From JAWLHK01 sp041690355 [NCBI: bacterium] (GTDB lineage: Bacteria; J088; JAWLBW01): a DNA stretch of 64,000 nt. This document shows positions 35,401-44,415 of the stretch, one piece after another; position 1 is the stretch's first letter, and the number at the start of each line of letters is the position of its first letter. A model generated the notes under the pieces. The model searched no databases and had not been told where the DNA came from. It saw only the letters and a program-made list of their open reading frames with translations. The translations under genes and the position numbers were made by a program. The stretch spans positions 28,475 to 92,474 of the forward strand of contig JAWLHK010000017.1 of the NCBI GenBank assembly GCA_041690355.1, read 5' to 3'.

Positions 35401-35530
35401 CCGTTCGTCCCGAGCTGACGGGCCGTAGCGGGGTGGAGGCCGACAGCGAGGGACCGCCCATGGGTGCCCACGGGCATGTCTCGCCGTCGTCTCCGGCTCA
35501 GCCAGCGAACCGCGGCTCCACACGAACGGT
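35401..35530 (+). repeat. Dispersed palindromic element, degraded full copy
   Basis: Left arm CCGTTCGTCCCGAGCTGACG...GACAGCGAGG; right arm drifted (CTCGCCGTC, then ACGAACGG at 35522). Same length, about 130 bases, as the copy at 17211. Confidence 0.75.
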
Positions 35531-35565
35531 TCCGCGCCGACGTCCGACGTCCGGCGTCCGAAGAC

Positions 35566-36333
35566 CTACTGCTTCTTCTTTTCGAAGAAGGCCATGACGG
35601 CCTTGATGTTCTCCTCGGAACCGTAGCAGGTGGCCAGTACCTCCCACTCGCGGTTCAGGGCTTCCTTCAGCGTCGGCGTCTCTTCGCCCTGGCGAATCAG
35701 GTCGCGGCACTTGAGCACGGCATTCTGCGGATTCTCGGCGACGTCGGTGGCGATGGCCAGGACCTCGTCCATGAACCGATCCGCGGGGAATACGCGCGTC
35801 AGCAGACCCCAGTCGGCCACGGTGGCCGCGTCGATCGGCTTGGCGCGCAGGATCATTTCATTGGTCCGCTGGCGGCCGATGATGCGCGGGAGCGTCCACG
35901 AGCTGCCATACTCGAGCACGAGGCCGATCTTCACGAAGGGGGTCAGAAAGGTCGCCTTGTCCGAGGCGTAGACCATGTCGAAGAAGGGCAGGATGGTGAC
36001 CCCCATGCCCACGGCCATGCCGTTGACGGCGGCGATGAGCGGCTTCGGAAATCCGCTGAACTTCTCGTTGATCGTCGTAATCGTCGAGAGGTCGCCCCCC
36101 TGGCCCGACGACATTTCCATGAAGACGCTCAGATCGACGCCGGCGCAGAAATGTTCGCCCTCGTGGGTGAACACCGCCGCCTTCACGTTGGCGTCGCCGG
36201 CCGCCTCGTCCAGCGCCGCGCCAATCTCGGTGGCCAGCTCGATGTTGACGGAATTCTTCTTGGCGACCCGGTTCAGCGAAATGATGCGGACGGGGCCCTG
36301 ATCGCGGACGAGAACGTGCTTGAAATCAGCCAT
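35566..36333 (-). CDS. Crotonase-family protein, PaaG-like isomerase
   Basis: 255 aa. Oxyanion-hole segments HFCAGVDLSVF and NGMAVGMGVTILPFFDMVYA. The first hydratase Glu is replaced (VTILP) and the second region reads TPFVKIGLVLEYGSSWTLPR, closest to PaaG-type and delta3-delta2 enoyl-CoA isomerases, so isomerisation rather than hydration is expected. No phenylacetate genes are nearby. It ends in FFEKKKQ. Divergent from rsmE. Confidence 0.85.
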   Translation of the reverse strand: MADFKHVLVRDQGPVRIISLNRVAKKNSVNIELATEIGAALDEAAGDANVKAAVFTHEGEHFCAGVDLSVFMEMSSGQGGDLSTITTINEKFSGFPKPLIAAVNGMAVGMGVTILPFFDMVYASDKATFLTPFVKIGLVLEYGSSWTLPRIIGRQRTNEMILRAKPIDAATVADWGLLTRVFPADRFMDEVLAIATDVAENPQNAVLKCRDLIRQGEETPTLKEALNREWEVLATCYGSEENIKAVMAFFEKKKQ

Positions 36334-36460
36334 CGATAACTCCCGAGGTTGGCGGAAGGATTATGTTACCAGTGCGCTTCTGCCGGCGCACGGTTCCGCC
36401 TTGGTGACGCTCTGCGGACATTGTCGACCGAAATCTTCGGGCGGGGTATGCTTTGGGGGA

Positions 36461-37183
36461 ATGCACACCTTCTATCACCCCGACCTGCCGGCGGGCGGCG
36501 GACCCATCGATCTCGAGGCCGACGAGCAGCGGCATCTCCAGGTCCGGCGAATCCGCGAAGGCGAATCCTTTCGGGTCGTCGACGGGCGAGGCGGGATCGC
36601 CGAGGCACGCCTGGAGGGGAAGCGCCAGGTGATTGTCGCGCCGCGGGATGAACAGCCGCAGCCTTCGCTGCGACTGATTCTGGCCCAGGCGCTGCTTCCC
36701 GCCGATCGGCTCGACTGGGCGCTGCAGAAGGCCGTCGAGCTCGGGGCCGATCGGATTCTCGTTTACGGAGCCGAGCACGCGAGCCTCAGGGGCGAGCGGG
36801 CCAATCGCAAGGAAGATCGCTGGTCGCGCCTCATCCGTGAGGCGGCGAAGCAATGCGGCCGTGCCCGTTTTCCCACCGCCGGCTATGTCCCGGACGTAAC
36901 CGCGGCGTTCGAGGCAGAGCCGGAGGCAAACTGGTGGGTCGCCGATCAGGCCGGTACCGATCCCGGAGGGGAAGCGGGGGTTACGGCGGCCGGCCTCGTC
37001 GTGGGCCCCGAGGGGGGATTTTCGGAGGCCGAGCGCGCCCTGTTCCGCTCGCGGAACCTGCCGGTGCTGCGCCTCAGCCCGTGGACGCTGCGCAGCGAGA
37101 CGGTTGCCGCTGCCGGGCTCGCTCTGCTACAGTACGCCTACCGCGAGCCGACCGCGGGAGAACACGGCCTGCACGACCGATGA
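36461..37183 (+). CDS. rsmE: 16S rRNA (uracil-1498-N3)-methyltransferase
   Basis: 240-aa SPOUT enzyme methylating U1498 of 16S rRNA. MHTFYHPDLPAGG and ADEQRHLQVRRIREGE form the N-terminal PUA-like domain; LILAQALLPADRLDWALQKA, VVGPEGGFSEAE and LRLSPWTLRSETVAAAGLAL are the SPOUT knot signatures. TATGCT ends 8 bases before the ATG (possible leaderless start), with GGGGGA between. The stop overlaps the next gene (ATGA). Confidence 0.95.
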   Translation: MHTFYHPDLPAGGGPIDLEADEQRHLQVRRIREGESFRVVDGRGGIAEARLEGKRQVIVAPRDEQPQPSLRLILAQALLPADRLDWALQKAVELGADRILVYGAEHASLRGERANRKEDRWSRLIREAAKQCGRARFPTAGYVPDVTAAFEAEPEANWWVADQAGTDPGGEAGVTAAGLVVGPEGGFSEAERALFRSRNLPVLRLSPWTLRSETVAAAGLALLQYAYREPTAGEHGLHDR

Positions 37184-38082
37184 AGTGCCCCAGTTGCGGA
37201 TATATCGCCTTTCAGGCGACCGAAGACTGCGTCAAGTGCGGTGCGCCGGTGCCCCCGGGCGATCCGGGTGAAGACACCGTGGACGATCGCGACTTCCGGC
37301 GCAGCGTGCGGCGCGAGAAGGGGCAGCTCGGGTTCGGCTTCGAAGCGCCCGATGACCACCCGGCCGAGGACGACGACGGTTCGGTTCCCGAAGGGTTCTC
37401 GTTTCGAAACATCGACGACGTGACCCTCTCGGCCACCGTGGCGGGCGCGACGACCACCGGCTCGCTGACGGGTCCCACGGTAGGCGCGGCGCCCCGCGGC
37501 GACGAAAGTTCTTTTTCTTCGGGCACCCACTGGGTCGGCGAAGACGAGTCGGCGCAGGACAACACCTGGATCGAGGTCTACCGGCTCGCCAGCGGATTCG
37601 GCCGCCGCGCGGGGGCCATGCTCGTCGACACCCTGTTTTTCGCGGTGCTGTTCGCGCTGCTGATGCTCGTCGTCGCCGGCAGAGAGGGGGCTTCGCTCCC
37701 TCTTACGCACCCGAGCTTCGTGCCGGCCTATCTCTTTCTGCTCGTGCTGCACGCGTTCTACTTCACGTTCTTCCACGCGGCGACGGGGCAGACTCCCGGC
37801 AAGCTGCTTTTCCGCATCCGCGTCGTGTCGGCGCGGGGCGGCTACCTGCTGAACCCGTGGGATGCCTTCATCCGCTGGCTCGGCTACTTCGTCTCGGGCA
37901 TCCCCGCCGGGCTCGGTTTTCTCTGGAGCCTGCTCGACCACGATGACCGCGGCTGGCATGATCGTTGGGCCCGCAGCGTGGTGGTGCTGGTCGACTCCAT
38001 GCGCACCGAGGCGACCGACGGCGGCGGTTCCGGTCCCGAATCGACGGACGGCACGGCCCCCGCGGCTTCGACGATCGGTTAG
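37180..38082 (+). CDS. RDD-family membrane protein with N-terminal zinc ribbon
   Basis: 300 aa. N-terminal zinc ribbon CPSCGYIAFQATEDCVKC, then about 110 disordered acidic/Thr-Ser-rich residues, then an RDD domain: GFGRRAGAMLVDTLFFAVLF, FYFTFFHAATGQTPGKLLFRIRV and WDRWARS-like end (DDRGWHDRWARSVVVL), about three membrane helices. RDD proteins are proposed transporters or exporters; the role here is unknown. Starts in the rsmE stop codon, so coexpressed with it. Confidence 0.87.
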   Translation: MKCPSCGYIAFQATEDCVKCGAPVPPGDPGEDTVDDRDFRRSVRREKGQLGFGFEAPDDHPAEDDDGSVPEGFSFRNIDDVTLSATVAGATTTGSLTGPTVGAAPRGDESSFSSGTHWVGEDESAQDNTWIEVYRLASGFGRRAGAMLVDTLFFAVLFALLMLVVAGREGASLPLTHPSFVPAYLFLLVLHAFYFTFFHAATGQTPGKLLFRIRVVSARGGYLLNPWDAFIRWLGYFVSGIPAGLGFLWSLLDHDDRGWHDRWARSVVVLVDSMRTEATDGGGSGPESTDGTAPAASTIG

Positions 38083-38106
38083 CGGAACCTGCGGTTCCCG
38101 CTTCCC

Positions 38107-38796
38107 CTACAGACCCGACTCGATGGCCGTGCGCACGGCTTCCATCAGGGCGTCTTTGGTCTCGAGCGTGTAGTCGCGCGTTTCGATGGGCTGATGGATG
38201 CGAAGGTGGATCGTCCCCGCGCGGATGCTCATGGCCCCCTTGGGGAGCGGAACGATGGAGTCGACGATCGTGACGGGAACGATGGGCACCCCCGACTTGA
38301 TGGCGAGCACGAAGCCCCCCTTCTTGAACGGGAGCAGGCGTCCGTCTGTGGTGCGGGTCCCCTCGGGAAAAACCGCAATACTGGTTCCACTCCGGATTTC
38401 AGCGGCGGCGTTGTTGAGGGTCGTCGTCGCCTGCGCATGGTTTGAGCGGTCGACGAACAGATGCCCCATGGCCTTCATCCCCTGGCCAAGCACCGGGACA
38501 TAGCGGAGCTCGTTCTTGGCGACAAAGCGAATCTCGTAGGGGAGTCCGAGAAAGAGGACGGGGATGTCGAGCAGGCTCTGGTGATTGGCCATGACGATGA
38601 CCGGACCGGGAACCAGGTGCTCGCGCCCCTCGACTTCGAGGCGCACGTCGGCTTCGGCGAGGATGCTGCGGCTCCAGAGTCTGGCCAGGGAGAAAGCTGC
38701 TTGGCGGTTCAGAAACGAGAGGCCGATGACCGGAAAAGCGAACGACACGGTTGACGCAACCGTGAACGGGAGCGAGAGCAGGCGACGCATCCCCAT
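38107..38796 (-). CDS. 1-acyl-sn-glycerol-3-phosphate acyltransferase (PlsC family)
   Basis: 229 aa. The acyltransferase blocks are in order: ANHQSLLDIPVLF (HxxxxD), RFVAKNELRYVPVLGQ, VFPEGTRTTDGRLLPFKKGG and GVPIVPVTIVDSIV. An N-terminal hydrophobic segment (LLSLPFTVASTVSFAFPVIG) anchors it in the inner membrane. It makes phosphatidic acid from lysophosphatidate. The start is chosen at MGMRRLL; a long upstream extension overlaps the divergent gene. It converges on the RDD gene. Confidence 0.92.
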   Translation of the reverse strand: MGMRRLLSLPFTVASTVSFAFPVIGLSFLNRQAAFSLARLWSRSILAEADVRLEVEGREHLVPGPVIVMANHQSLLDIPVLFLGLPYEIRFVAKNELRYVPVLGQGMKAMGHLFVDRSNHAQATTTLNNAAAEIRSGTSIAVFPEGTRTTDGRLLPFKKGGFVLAIKSGVPIVPVTIVDSIVPLPKGAMSIRAGTIHLRIHQPIETRDYTLETKDALMEAVRTAIESGL

Positions 38797-38871
38797 ATCA
38801 TCGCACGGCGGCAGGCCGGTTTCAAAGCAAGGGTGGATCGGTTCGCGGCTTGTTGATACCGTGAGGCGATC

Positions 38872-39750
38872 ATGCCGCACCGCCGATTTTTCCGCGCCGC
38901 CTCCATCGCGCTCGTGCTTGCCTTTCTGCAGGGATCGGCCCCCGCGGAGTCGGCGCGCGCCGAAGTAAGGTCGCCGCTGCCCGCCGCGAAGCCGCTGCGT
39001 CTGGTCAGCCTTGTGCCGAGCATGACCGAGATTGCTTTTGCGGTCGGCGCGGGAGACCTGTTGACCGCCGTCGACGAACACAGCGATTTTCCCCCCGAGG
39101 CGGCCCGGCTGCCGCGGGTCGGGGGGCTGCGAAGTCTTTCGCTCGAGGCCATCGCCGCCCTTCGGCCGACCCACCTTCTCGTCGTCGACGGCTTTCACGC
39201 TCAGGAGTACGCCCGCTTCGAGAAGCTCGGGGCGCAGACCGTCTCATGCCCCTTCAGCACGGTGGCCGACGTGCGCGCCTGCATTCTGCGCATCGGGGGG
39301 CTCACCGGTAACGCGGCGCGGGCCGGGCAGGTCGCCGCGCATGTGCGGGCCGCCGAAGAGGCCGCCCAGGCGCGGGCGGGGGGCAAGCCGAAGCCGACGG
39401 TGCTCATGCTGGTTTCGGCGGACCCGCTCTTCGGCGTGGGCAACGCCAGCTTCACGGGCGACATCCTGCGGCTCGCGGGGGCCGAGAACGTGCTGGCCGC
39501 GACCGGACAGGCCTATCCGCTCATCAGCGCAGAGTCGATCGTCGCCACCGACCCCGACCTCATTTTCGTCTTCGGCGAAGCCGATCGCCGCCGTTTCCTG
39601 GGCAACCGCGTTTTCCGCCACCTGCGCGCCGTCCGCGAGCACAGAGTCCACGTGCTCGACGAAGATCTCTACGGCCGGCCGGGCCCCCGCGTCGCCGAGG
39701 CCCTCGAGCAGCTGGGAAGGCTGCTTCATGCTCTTCCACGCGACGAGTGA
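38872..39750 (+). CDS. BtuF-like periplasmic substrate-binding protein
   Basis: 292 aa with a signal peptide (FFRAASIALVLAFLQGSAPA). The mature protein matches the helical-backbone metal receptor fold of vitamin B12/siderophore-binding proteins: LVSLVPSMTEIAFAVGAGD, VGGLRSLSLEAIAALRPTHL, FTGDILRLAGAENV, ISAESIVATDPDLIFVFG. No permease or ATPase gene accompanies it, so it must work with an ABC transporter encoded elsewhere. Its stop codon falls inside a heptamer array. Confidence 0.85.
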   Translation: MPHRRFFRAASIALVLAFLQGSAPAESARAEVRSPLPAAKPLRLVSLVPSMTEIAFAVGAGDLLTAVDEHSDFPPEAARLPRVGGLRSLSLEAIAALRPTHLLVVDGFHAQEYARFEKLGAQTVSCPFSTVADVRACILRIGGLTGNAARAGQVAAHVRAAEEAAQARAGGKPKPTVLMLVSADPLFGVGNASFTGDILRLAGAENVLAATGQAYPLISAESIVATDPDLIFVFGEADRRRFLGNRVFRHLRAVREHRVHVLDEDLYGRPGPRVAEALEQLGRLLHALPRDE

Positions 39751-39790
39751 CGAGTCCTGCAATTGACGATCTACGATTGACGATTGTGCG
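39741..39790 (+). repeat. Heptanucleotide tandem repeats over a gene end (two families)
   Basis: Units CGACGAG, TGACGAG, TCCTGCA, ATTGACG, ATCTACG, ATTGACG, ATTGTGC: a GTGACGA-type start that turns into the TTGACGA type. The second unit begins at the stop codon of the BtuF-like gene. Confidence 0.85.
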
Positions 39791-39881
39791 GCAAGGACCT
39801 GGGGTACCCGTCCTTGCTTGCTCGGCCACCGGGCATCGCCATCGGGCATTTTCAAACTGGCAGTTTCGGCCTGTAATTCTG

Positions 39882-39887
39882 TATAAT
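39882..39887 (+). promoter_or_regulatory. Consensus -10 box (TATAAT) ahead of gyrA
   Basis: A perfect TATAAT ends 9 bases before the ATG of the 32-codon ORF. No good -35 is found at 16-18 bases upstream. Transcription should start at or within a few bases of that ATG. Confidence 0.6.
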
Positions 39888-39896
39888 AATTGGCTT

Positions 39897-39995
39897 ATGT
39901 CAGGGTCCGTGCCTGTGCGCGAAGTCCTGCCCGGAATCCCCGGGAAGGCGGCGCCGCCGGGCGGGGGATTGATTCAGCCAACGGAGTGCGTGTGA
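39897..39995 (+). CDS. Leaderless upstream ORF coupled to gyrA (32 aa)
   Basis: Reads [20 protein letters not shown] and ends LIQPTECV. It begins 9 bases after a perfect TATAAT box, and its TGA overlaps the gyrA GTG (GTGA). Ribosomes finishing it would be placed to start gyrA, which has only a short ACGGAG site. It could be a regulatory leader peptide or simply translated leader. The Pro/Gly-rich middle ([13 protein letters not shown]) could slow ribosomes. No homologue known to me. Confidence 0.45.
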   Translation: MSGSVPVREVLPGIPGKAAPPGGGLIQPTECV

Positions 39996-42457
39996 AGCCA
40001 GAAACCCTTCCGGTCAATATTGAAGACGAGATGCGGCAAAGCTACCTCGATTACGCCATGAGCGTGATCGTGGGGCGCGCGCTGCCCGACGTCCGCGACG
40101 GGCTCAAGCCCGTACACCGGCGCGTCCTGTACGCCATGTGGGAGCTGGGTAACACCCACGACAAGCCGTACAAGAAGAGCGCCCGCATCGTCGGCGACGT
40201 GATCGGTAAGTATCACCCGCACGGCGACTCGGCCGTCTACGACACCATCGTGCGCATGGCCCAGACCTTCTCGCTGCGCTATCCGCTGGTCGACGGGCAG
40301 GGCAACTTCGGTTCGGTCGACGGCGATCCCGCCGCCGCCATGCGTTACACCGAAGTGCGCATGTCCAAGATTACCAAGGAGATGCTGGCCGACCTCGAGA
40401 AGGATACGGTCGACTTCGGGCCGAACTACGACGATTCCACCACGGAACCGCTCGTCATGCCCTCGGCCTTCCCGAACCTGCTCGTCAATGGCTCTGGGGG
40501 CATCGCCGTCGGCATGGCCACCAACATTCCGCCGCACAACCTGGGCGAAATCTGCGACGCTGTCATCGCCGTCATCAAGAAGCCGGGCGTCACGAACGAA
40601 GACCTCATCCGGATCGTTCCGGGTCCCGATTTTCCCACCGCCGGCATCATCAACGGCCGCGAATCGATTCGCGAAGCCTACACGACGGGCCGCGGCGTGC
40701 TCCAGATTCGCGCCAAGGTGGAGTTCGAGCAGGACAAGAAGACCGGCACGAAGCAGAGCATCATCGTCACCGAGCTTCCCTACCAGGTGAACAAGGCGCG
40801 GCTCATCGAAAAGATCGCCGAGCTCGTGCGCGACAAGAAGATCGAAGGAATTTCGGACCTGCGCGACGAGAGCGATCGCCAGGGGATGCGCATCGTCATC
40901 GAGCTGAAGCGCGGCGAAATTCCCGAGTACGTGCTCAACCACCTCTACAAGCAGACGCCGATGCAGAGCAGCTTCGGCATTATCATGCTCGCCCTGGTCG
41001 ACGGCCAGCCGCGCGTGCTGACGCTCAAAGAGGTCGTCGAGCAGTTCATTCTGCACCGCAAGGAAATCGTCATCCGGCGCACCCACTTCGACCTGAACAA
41101 GGCCGAAGCCAGGGCTCACATTCTCGAAGGGCTCGTGAAGGCGCTCGATAACCTGGATGAGGTCATCGAGCTCATCCGCAGCGCCAAGGATGCCGCGTCG
41201 GCGCGCGAAGGGCTCATGACCCGCTGGGGCTTCAGCGAGGTTCAGGCGAAGTCGATTCTAGAGATGCAGCTGCAGCGCCTGACCGGGCTCGAGCGCGACA
41301 AGATCGTTCAGGAATACAAGGACGTGCTCGCCCTCATCGAGGAGCTCAGGAGCATTCTCGCCTCCGAAGAGAAGGTGCTCGGCATCATCGTCAAGGAACT
41401 GCAGGACATCAAGAAGCAGTACGGCGACGAACGCCGCACCGAGATCCAGGATTCGGGCGAGGAGATCTCGATGGAGGATCTCATCAAGCGCGAAGACTGC
41501 GTCGTGACGTTCTCGAACGAAGGTTACGTCAAGCGCTCGCCGCTGGCCCTCTACCGCGCGCAGCGGCGCGGCGGCAAGGGCAAACAGGGTGCGACATTCA
41601 AGGAAGAGGATTTTCTCACGAACCTCTTCGTGGCGTCGTCGCACGACCACGTCCTGTTCTTCAGCGACCGCGGCAAGGTCTACAGCATCCGCGTCTGGGA
41701 AATTCCCGAAGCCGGCCGCCAGAGCCGCGGCAAGCCGATCATCAACGTGATTCCGCTCGAACCCGGCGAGAAGATCACGGCCATGCACGCGGTCTCCAGC
41801 TTCCCCGAAGATCACTATCTGGTCTTCGCGACGCGGCAGGGCACCATCAAGAAGACCGAGCTCGCCCGCTTCTCGAACGTGCGTTCGAGCGGCATCCGGG
41901 CCATTACGCTCGCCGACGGCGACCTGCTGCGGCGGGTCATCATGACCAACGGCACGCAGGAGGTCTTCCTCGGCAGCTCGAGCGGCAAGGTCATCCGCTT
42001 TCCCGAAGAGCAGGCGCGGCCCATGGGGCGTGACGCGAGCGGCGTGAAGGGGATCGATCTCGACGACAACGAAGAGGTCATCGACGCCCAGCCGGTCATC
42101 GCCGGCGCCTCGGTACTCACGGTGAGCGAGCTCGGCATGGGCAAGCGCACCGACCTCGACGAGTATCGCGGCCAGAAGCGCGGCGGCAAGGGCATCCTGA
42201 CCATGAAGCAGACCGAAAAGACCGGGCGCGTCATCGCGGTGCGCCAGGTGGTCGAGGGCGAAGAGCTGCTTCTGGTGACCGACAAGGGACAGATGATTCG
42301 CACGCGTACCGACGAGATCCGCATCATCGGCCGCAACACGCAGGGGGTGCGCCTCTTCAAGATTGACGATGGCGAGCGCGTCGTCGGCGTCGCGAGCATC
42401 CTGGAGAAGGAAGTCGACGGAGACGAGGGCGACCTCGCCGGCGACGAAGAGGAATAA
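39992..42457 (+). CDS. gyrA: DNA gyrase subunit A
   Basis: 821 aa from a GTG five bases after GGAG. Type II topoisomerase breakage-reunion subunit. Catalytic Tyr119 in [10 protein letters not shown]; quinolone region [14 protein letters not shown] keeps Ser80 and Asp84, the wild-type, drug-sensitive residues. The C-terminal pinwheel begins with the GyrA box [12 protein letters not shown], which separates gyrase from topoisomerase IV, and recurs in degenerate form ([10 protein letters not shown]). The tail is acidic ([17 protein letters not shown]). gyrB is not in the window. The TPR lipoprotein gene follows 6 bases later. Confidence 0.96.
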   Translation: MKPETLPVNIEDEMRQSYLDYAMSVIVGRALPDVRDGLKPVHRRVLYAMWELGNTHDKPYKKSARIVGDVIGKYHPHGDSAVYDTIVRMAQTFSLRYPLVDGQGNFGSVDGDPAAAMRYTEVRMSKITKEMLADLEKDTVDFGPNYDDSTTEPLVMPSAFPNLLVNGSGGIAVGMATNIPPHNLGEICDAVIAVIKKPGVTNEDLIRIVPGPDFPTAGIINGRESIREAYTTGRGVLQIRAKVEFEQDKKTGTKQSIIVTELPYQVNKARLIEKIAELVRDKKIEGISDLRDESDRQGMRIVIELKRGEIPEYVLNHLYKQTPMQSSFGIIMLALVDGQPRVLTLKEVVEQFILHRKEIVIRRTHFDLNKAEARAHILEGLVKALDNLDEVIELIRSAKDAASAREGLMTRWGFSEVQAKSILEMQLQRLTGLERDKIVQEYKDVLALIEELRSILASEEKVLGIIVKELQDIKKQYGDERRTEIQDSGEEISMEDLIKREDCVVTFSNEGYVKRSPLALYRAQRRGGKGKQGATFKEEDFLTNLFVASSHDHVLFFSDRGKVYSIRVWEIPEAGRQSRGKPIINVIPLEPGEKITAMHAVSSFPEDHYLVFATRQGTIKKTELARFSNVRSSGIRAITLADGDLLRRVIMTNGTQEVFLGSSSGKVIRFPEEQARPMGRDASGVKGIDLDDNEEVIDAQPVIAGASVLTVSELGMGKRTDLDEYRGQKRGGKGILTMKQTEKTGRVIAVRQVVEGEELLLVTDKGQMIRTRTDEIRIIGRNTQGVRLFKIDDGERVVGVASILEKEVDGDEGDLAGDEEE

Positions 42458-42463
42458 GCGTTC

Positions 42464-43249
42464 ATGGCCCCCTGGCTGCGCGCGACGCTGGTGATTACCT
42501 TGCTGGCCGCAGGCGCCTGTTCGGGGGCGGCGAGCGAGTACGAGAGCGGCGTGCAGGCCTGGAGCGACGGCCGGTACAACGATGCGGTGCAGACGCTGCG
42601 CGAGATCACCCGCAGGCACCCGCAGAGCGAGTATGCGCCCCGCGGCCTGCTGCGGGCGGCCCAGATTCAGGCCCAGGATCTGCGCCAGTACGACGCCGCC
42701 GAAGACAACTACCAGCTCTTTCTGAAGCTCTATCCGCAGAGCGCCTACGCCGAGCAGGCGCTCGAAGAGCTGGTGCTGCTGCTGTTCGAGAAGAAGAGGG
42801 ATTTCCGCAAATCGGTCGGCGAATGCCAGCGCTTCATCGAAAGCTTTCCGGCTTCGCCCCGCGCCCCGGCCATGTACCGGCGCATCGTCGAGAGCTACAT
42901 CGGCCTGCGGGAGTTCGAGCAGGCGCGCGTCGAGGCCGGAATTTTCCTGCGCAAGTATCCCGGCCATGCGCTGGCCGACGATACCGCCTACGACGTCGTG
43001 CGCTCCTGGTTCATCGAGGGGGTGAACGAGATGGTCGTCGAGGCGGGCCGGGAGTTCGCGGCGGCCCATACGACGAGCGCGCTGGCGCCGCGGGCGAGAT
43101 TTCTCGTCGCCGCGGCATACGAAGAGATGGACCACATGCAGGACGCCCTGGCCGCCTACCGCGAGGCGCGCGACGGGCATCCTGACCCGGCGGTCGTGGA
43201 TTCGAAAATCGATGCGCTCCTGGATCGGCTGGATCGCAAGAACAGGTAG
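42464..43249 (+). CDS. TPR lipoprotein, BamD/YbgF-like
   Basis: 261 aa with signal [19 protein letters not shown] (lipobox AGAC). The mature part is a chain of tetratricopeptide helices: [89 protein letters not shown] and a last one near 225-250. The spacing and the YPxSxYAxxAL ends are like BamD and CpoB-type proteins. An envelope assembly or wall-linked scaffold is plausible. Lies between gyrA and aroC with gaps of 6 and 11 bases. Confidence 0.8.
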   Translation: MAPWLRATLVITLLAAGACSGAASEYESGVQAWSDGRYNDAVQTLREITRRHPQSEYAPRGLLRAAQIQAQDLRQYDAAEDNYQLFLKLYPQSAYAEQALEELVLLLFEKKRDFRKSVGECQRFIESFPASPRAPAMYRRIVESYIGLREFEQARVEAGIFLRKYPGHALADDTAYDVVRSWFIEGVNEMVVEAGREFAAAHTTSALAPRARFLVAAAYEEMDHMQDALAAYREARDGHPDPAVVDSKIDALLDRLDRKNR

Positions 43250-43260
43250 AGGAGGCCGCC

Positions 43261-44364
43261 ATGGCCGGCAGTTCATTCGGTACGCAGTTCCGCATCACGA
43301 CTTTCGGCGAGAGCCACGGCCCGGCGCTCGGCGTCGTCATCGACGGCTGTCCGTCGGGACTCGAGATCACCGAGGCTGAGATCCAGAAGGACCTCGACCG
43401 GCGCCGCCCCGGGCAGAGCTCGATGACGACGCAGCGCAAGGAGTCGGACACCGTCGAAATCCTTTCGGGAGTCTTCGAGGGAAAAACGACGGGCACGCCC
43501 ATCGGCCTTCTCATCCGCAACGCCGATCAGCGCTCGAAAGACTATGACAAGCTCAAGGACCTGTTTCGTCCCGGGCATGCCGATTACACGTACTGGGCCA
43601 AGTTCGGCCACCGCGACTATCGCGGCGGCGGACGCTCGAGCGCCCGGGAAACGGCGGCGCGCGTGGCGGCGGGGGCGGTGGCGCGCAAGCTGCTGTCGAC
43701 CCTGGCGGGGATCGAGGTCTATGCCTACGTGAAGGAACTCGGCGGCGTCGAAATCGGCAAGGTCGATCGCTCCGTCATCGAAACGAATCCGTTCCGCGTT
43801 CCCGACGCCGACATCGTCCCGCGGCTCGAGCAGCTGCTGCAGGAGTGTAAGAAGTCCGGCGATACGCTGGGCGGATTCGTGGAGTGCGTCGCCGAGAACG
43901 TGCCCCCCGGACTGGGCGAGCCGGTCTTCGAGAAGCTCGACGCCGCGCTGGCCGGCGCCATCATGGGCATCAACGCCGTGAAGGGGGTCGAGATCGGTGA
44001 CGGCTTTGCCTCGGCGAAGCTTCGCGGCTCGGAGAACAACGATCCGTTCGTCCCCGGACCCGGCGGTCTGCCGCGCACGACCACGAACCGGGCGGGGGGC
44101 ATCCTGGGCGGAATTTCGAACGGCATGCCCGTCGTGGTGCGCGCCGCCTTCAAGCCGACCGCGAGCATTCACAAGCAGCAGACGACGGTGACCACCGGGG
44201 GCGAAGTCGTGCCGCTCGTCGTCGGTGGGCGCCACGATCCGACGGTGCTGCCGCGCGCGGTGCCGATCGTCGAGGCCATGACGGCGCTCGTGCTGGCCGA
44301 CTTCCTGCTGCGGCAGCGGGCGGCGCGCCTGCACGACACCGAGCTGCTGCGCGACCTGCGCTGA
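43261..44364 (+). CDS. aroC: Chorismate synthase
   Basis: 367 aa; last step of the shikimate pathway, FMN-dependent, cytoplasmic. Signature blocks: [97 protein letters not shown] and the C-terminal [18 protein letters not shown]. The bifunctional fungal flavin-reductase domain is absent. Ribosome site GAGGAGG. Confidence 0.97.
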   Translation: MAGSSFGTQFRITTFGESHGPALGVVIDGCPSGLEITEAEIQKDLDRRRPGQSSMTTQRKESDTVEILSGVFEGKTTGTPIGLLIRNADQRSKDYDKLKDLFRPGHADYTYWAKFGHRDYRGGGRSSARETAARVAAGAVARKLLSTLAGIEVYAYVKELGGVEIGKVDRSVIETNPFRVPDADIVPRLEQLLQECKKSGDTLGGFVECVAENVPPGLGEPVFEKLDAALAGAIMGINAVKGVEIGDGFASAKLRGSENNDPFVPGPGGLPRTTTNRAGGILGGISNGMPVVVRAAFKPTASIHKQQTTVTTGGEVVPLVVGGRHDPTVLPRAVPIVEAMTALVLADFLLRQRAARLHDTELLRDLR

Positions 44365-44415
44365 CGGCGTACGCCCGTCTGCACATCTTTCACGGTTCAC
44401 AGGTAGAATTGGCTC

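Noticed and set aside
41258-43276. 672-codon minus-strand frame across gyrA
   Set aside because: Antisense shadow of the gyrA and TPR lipoprotein genes; His/Asp/Leu-rich product with no recognisable fold.
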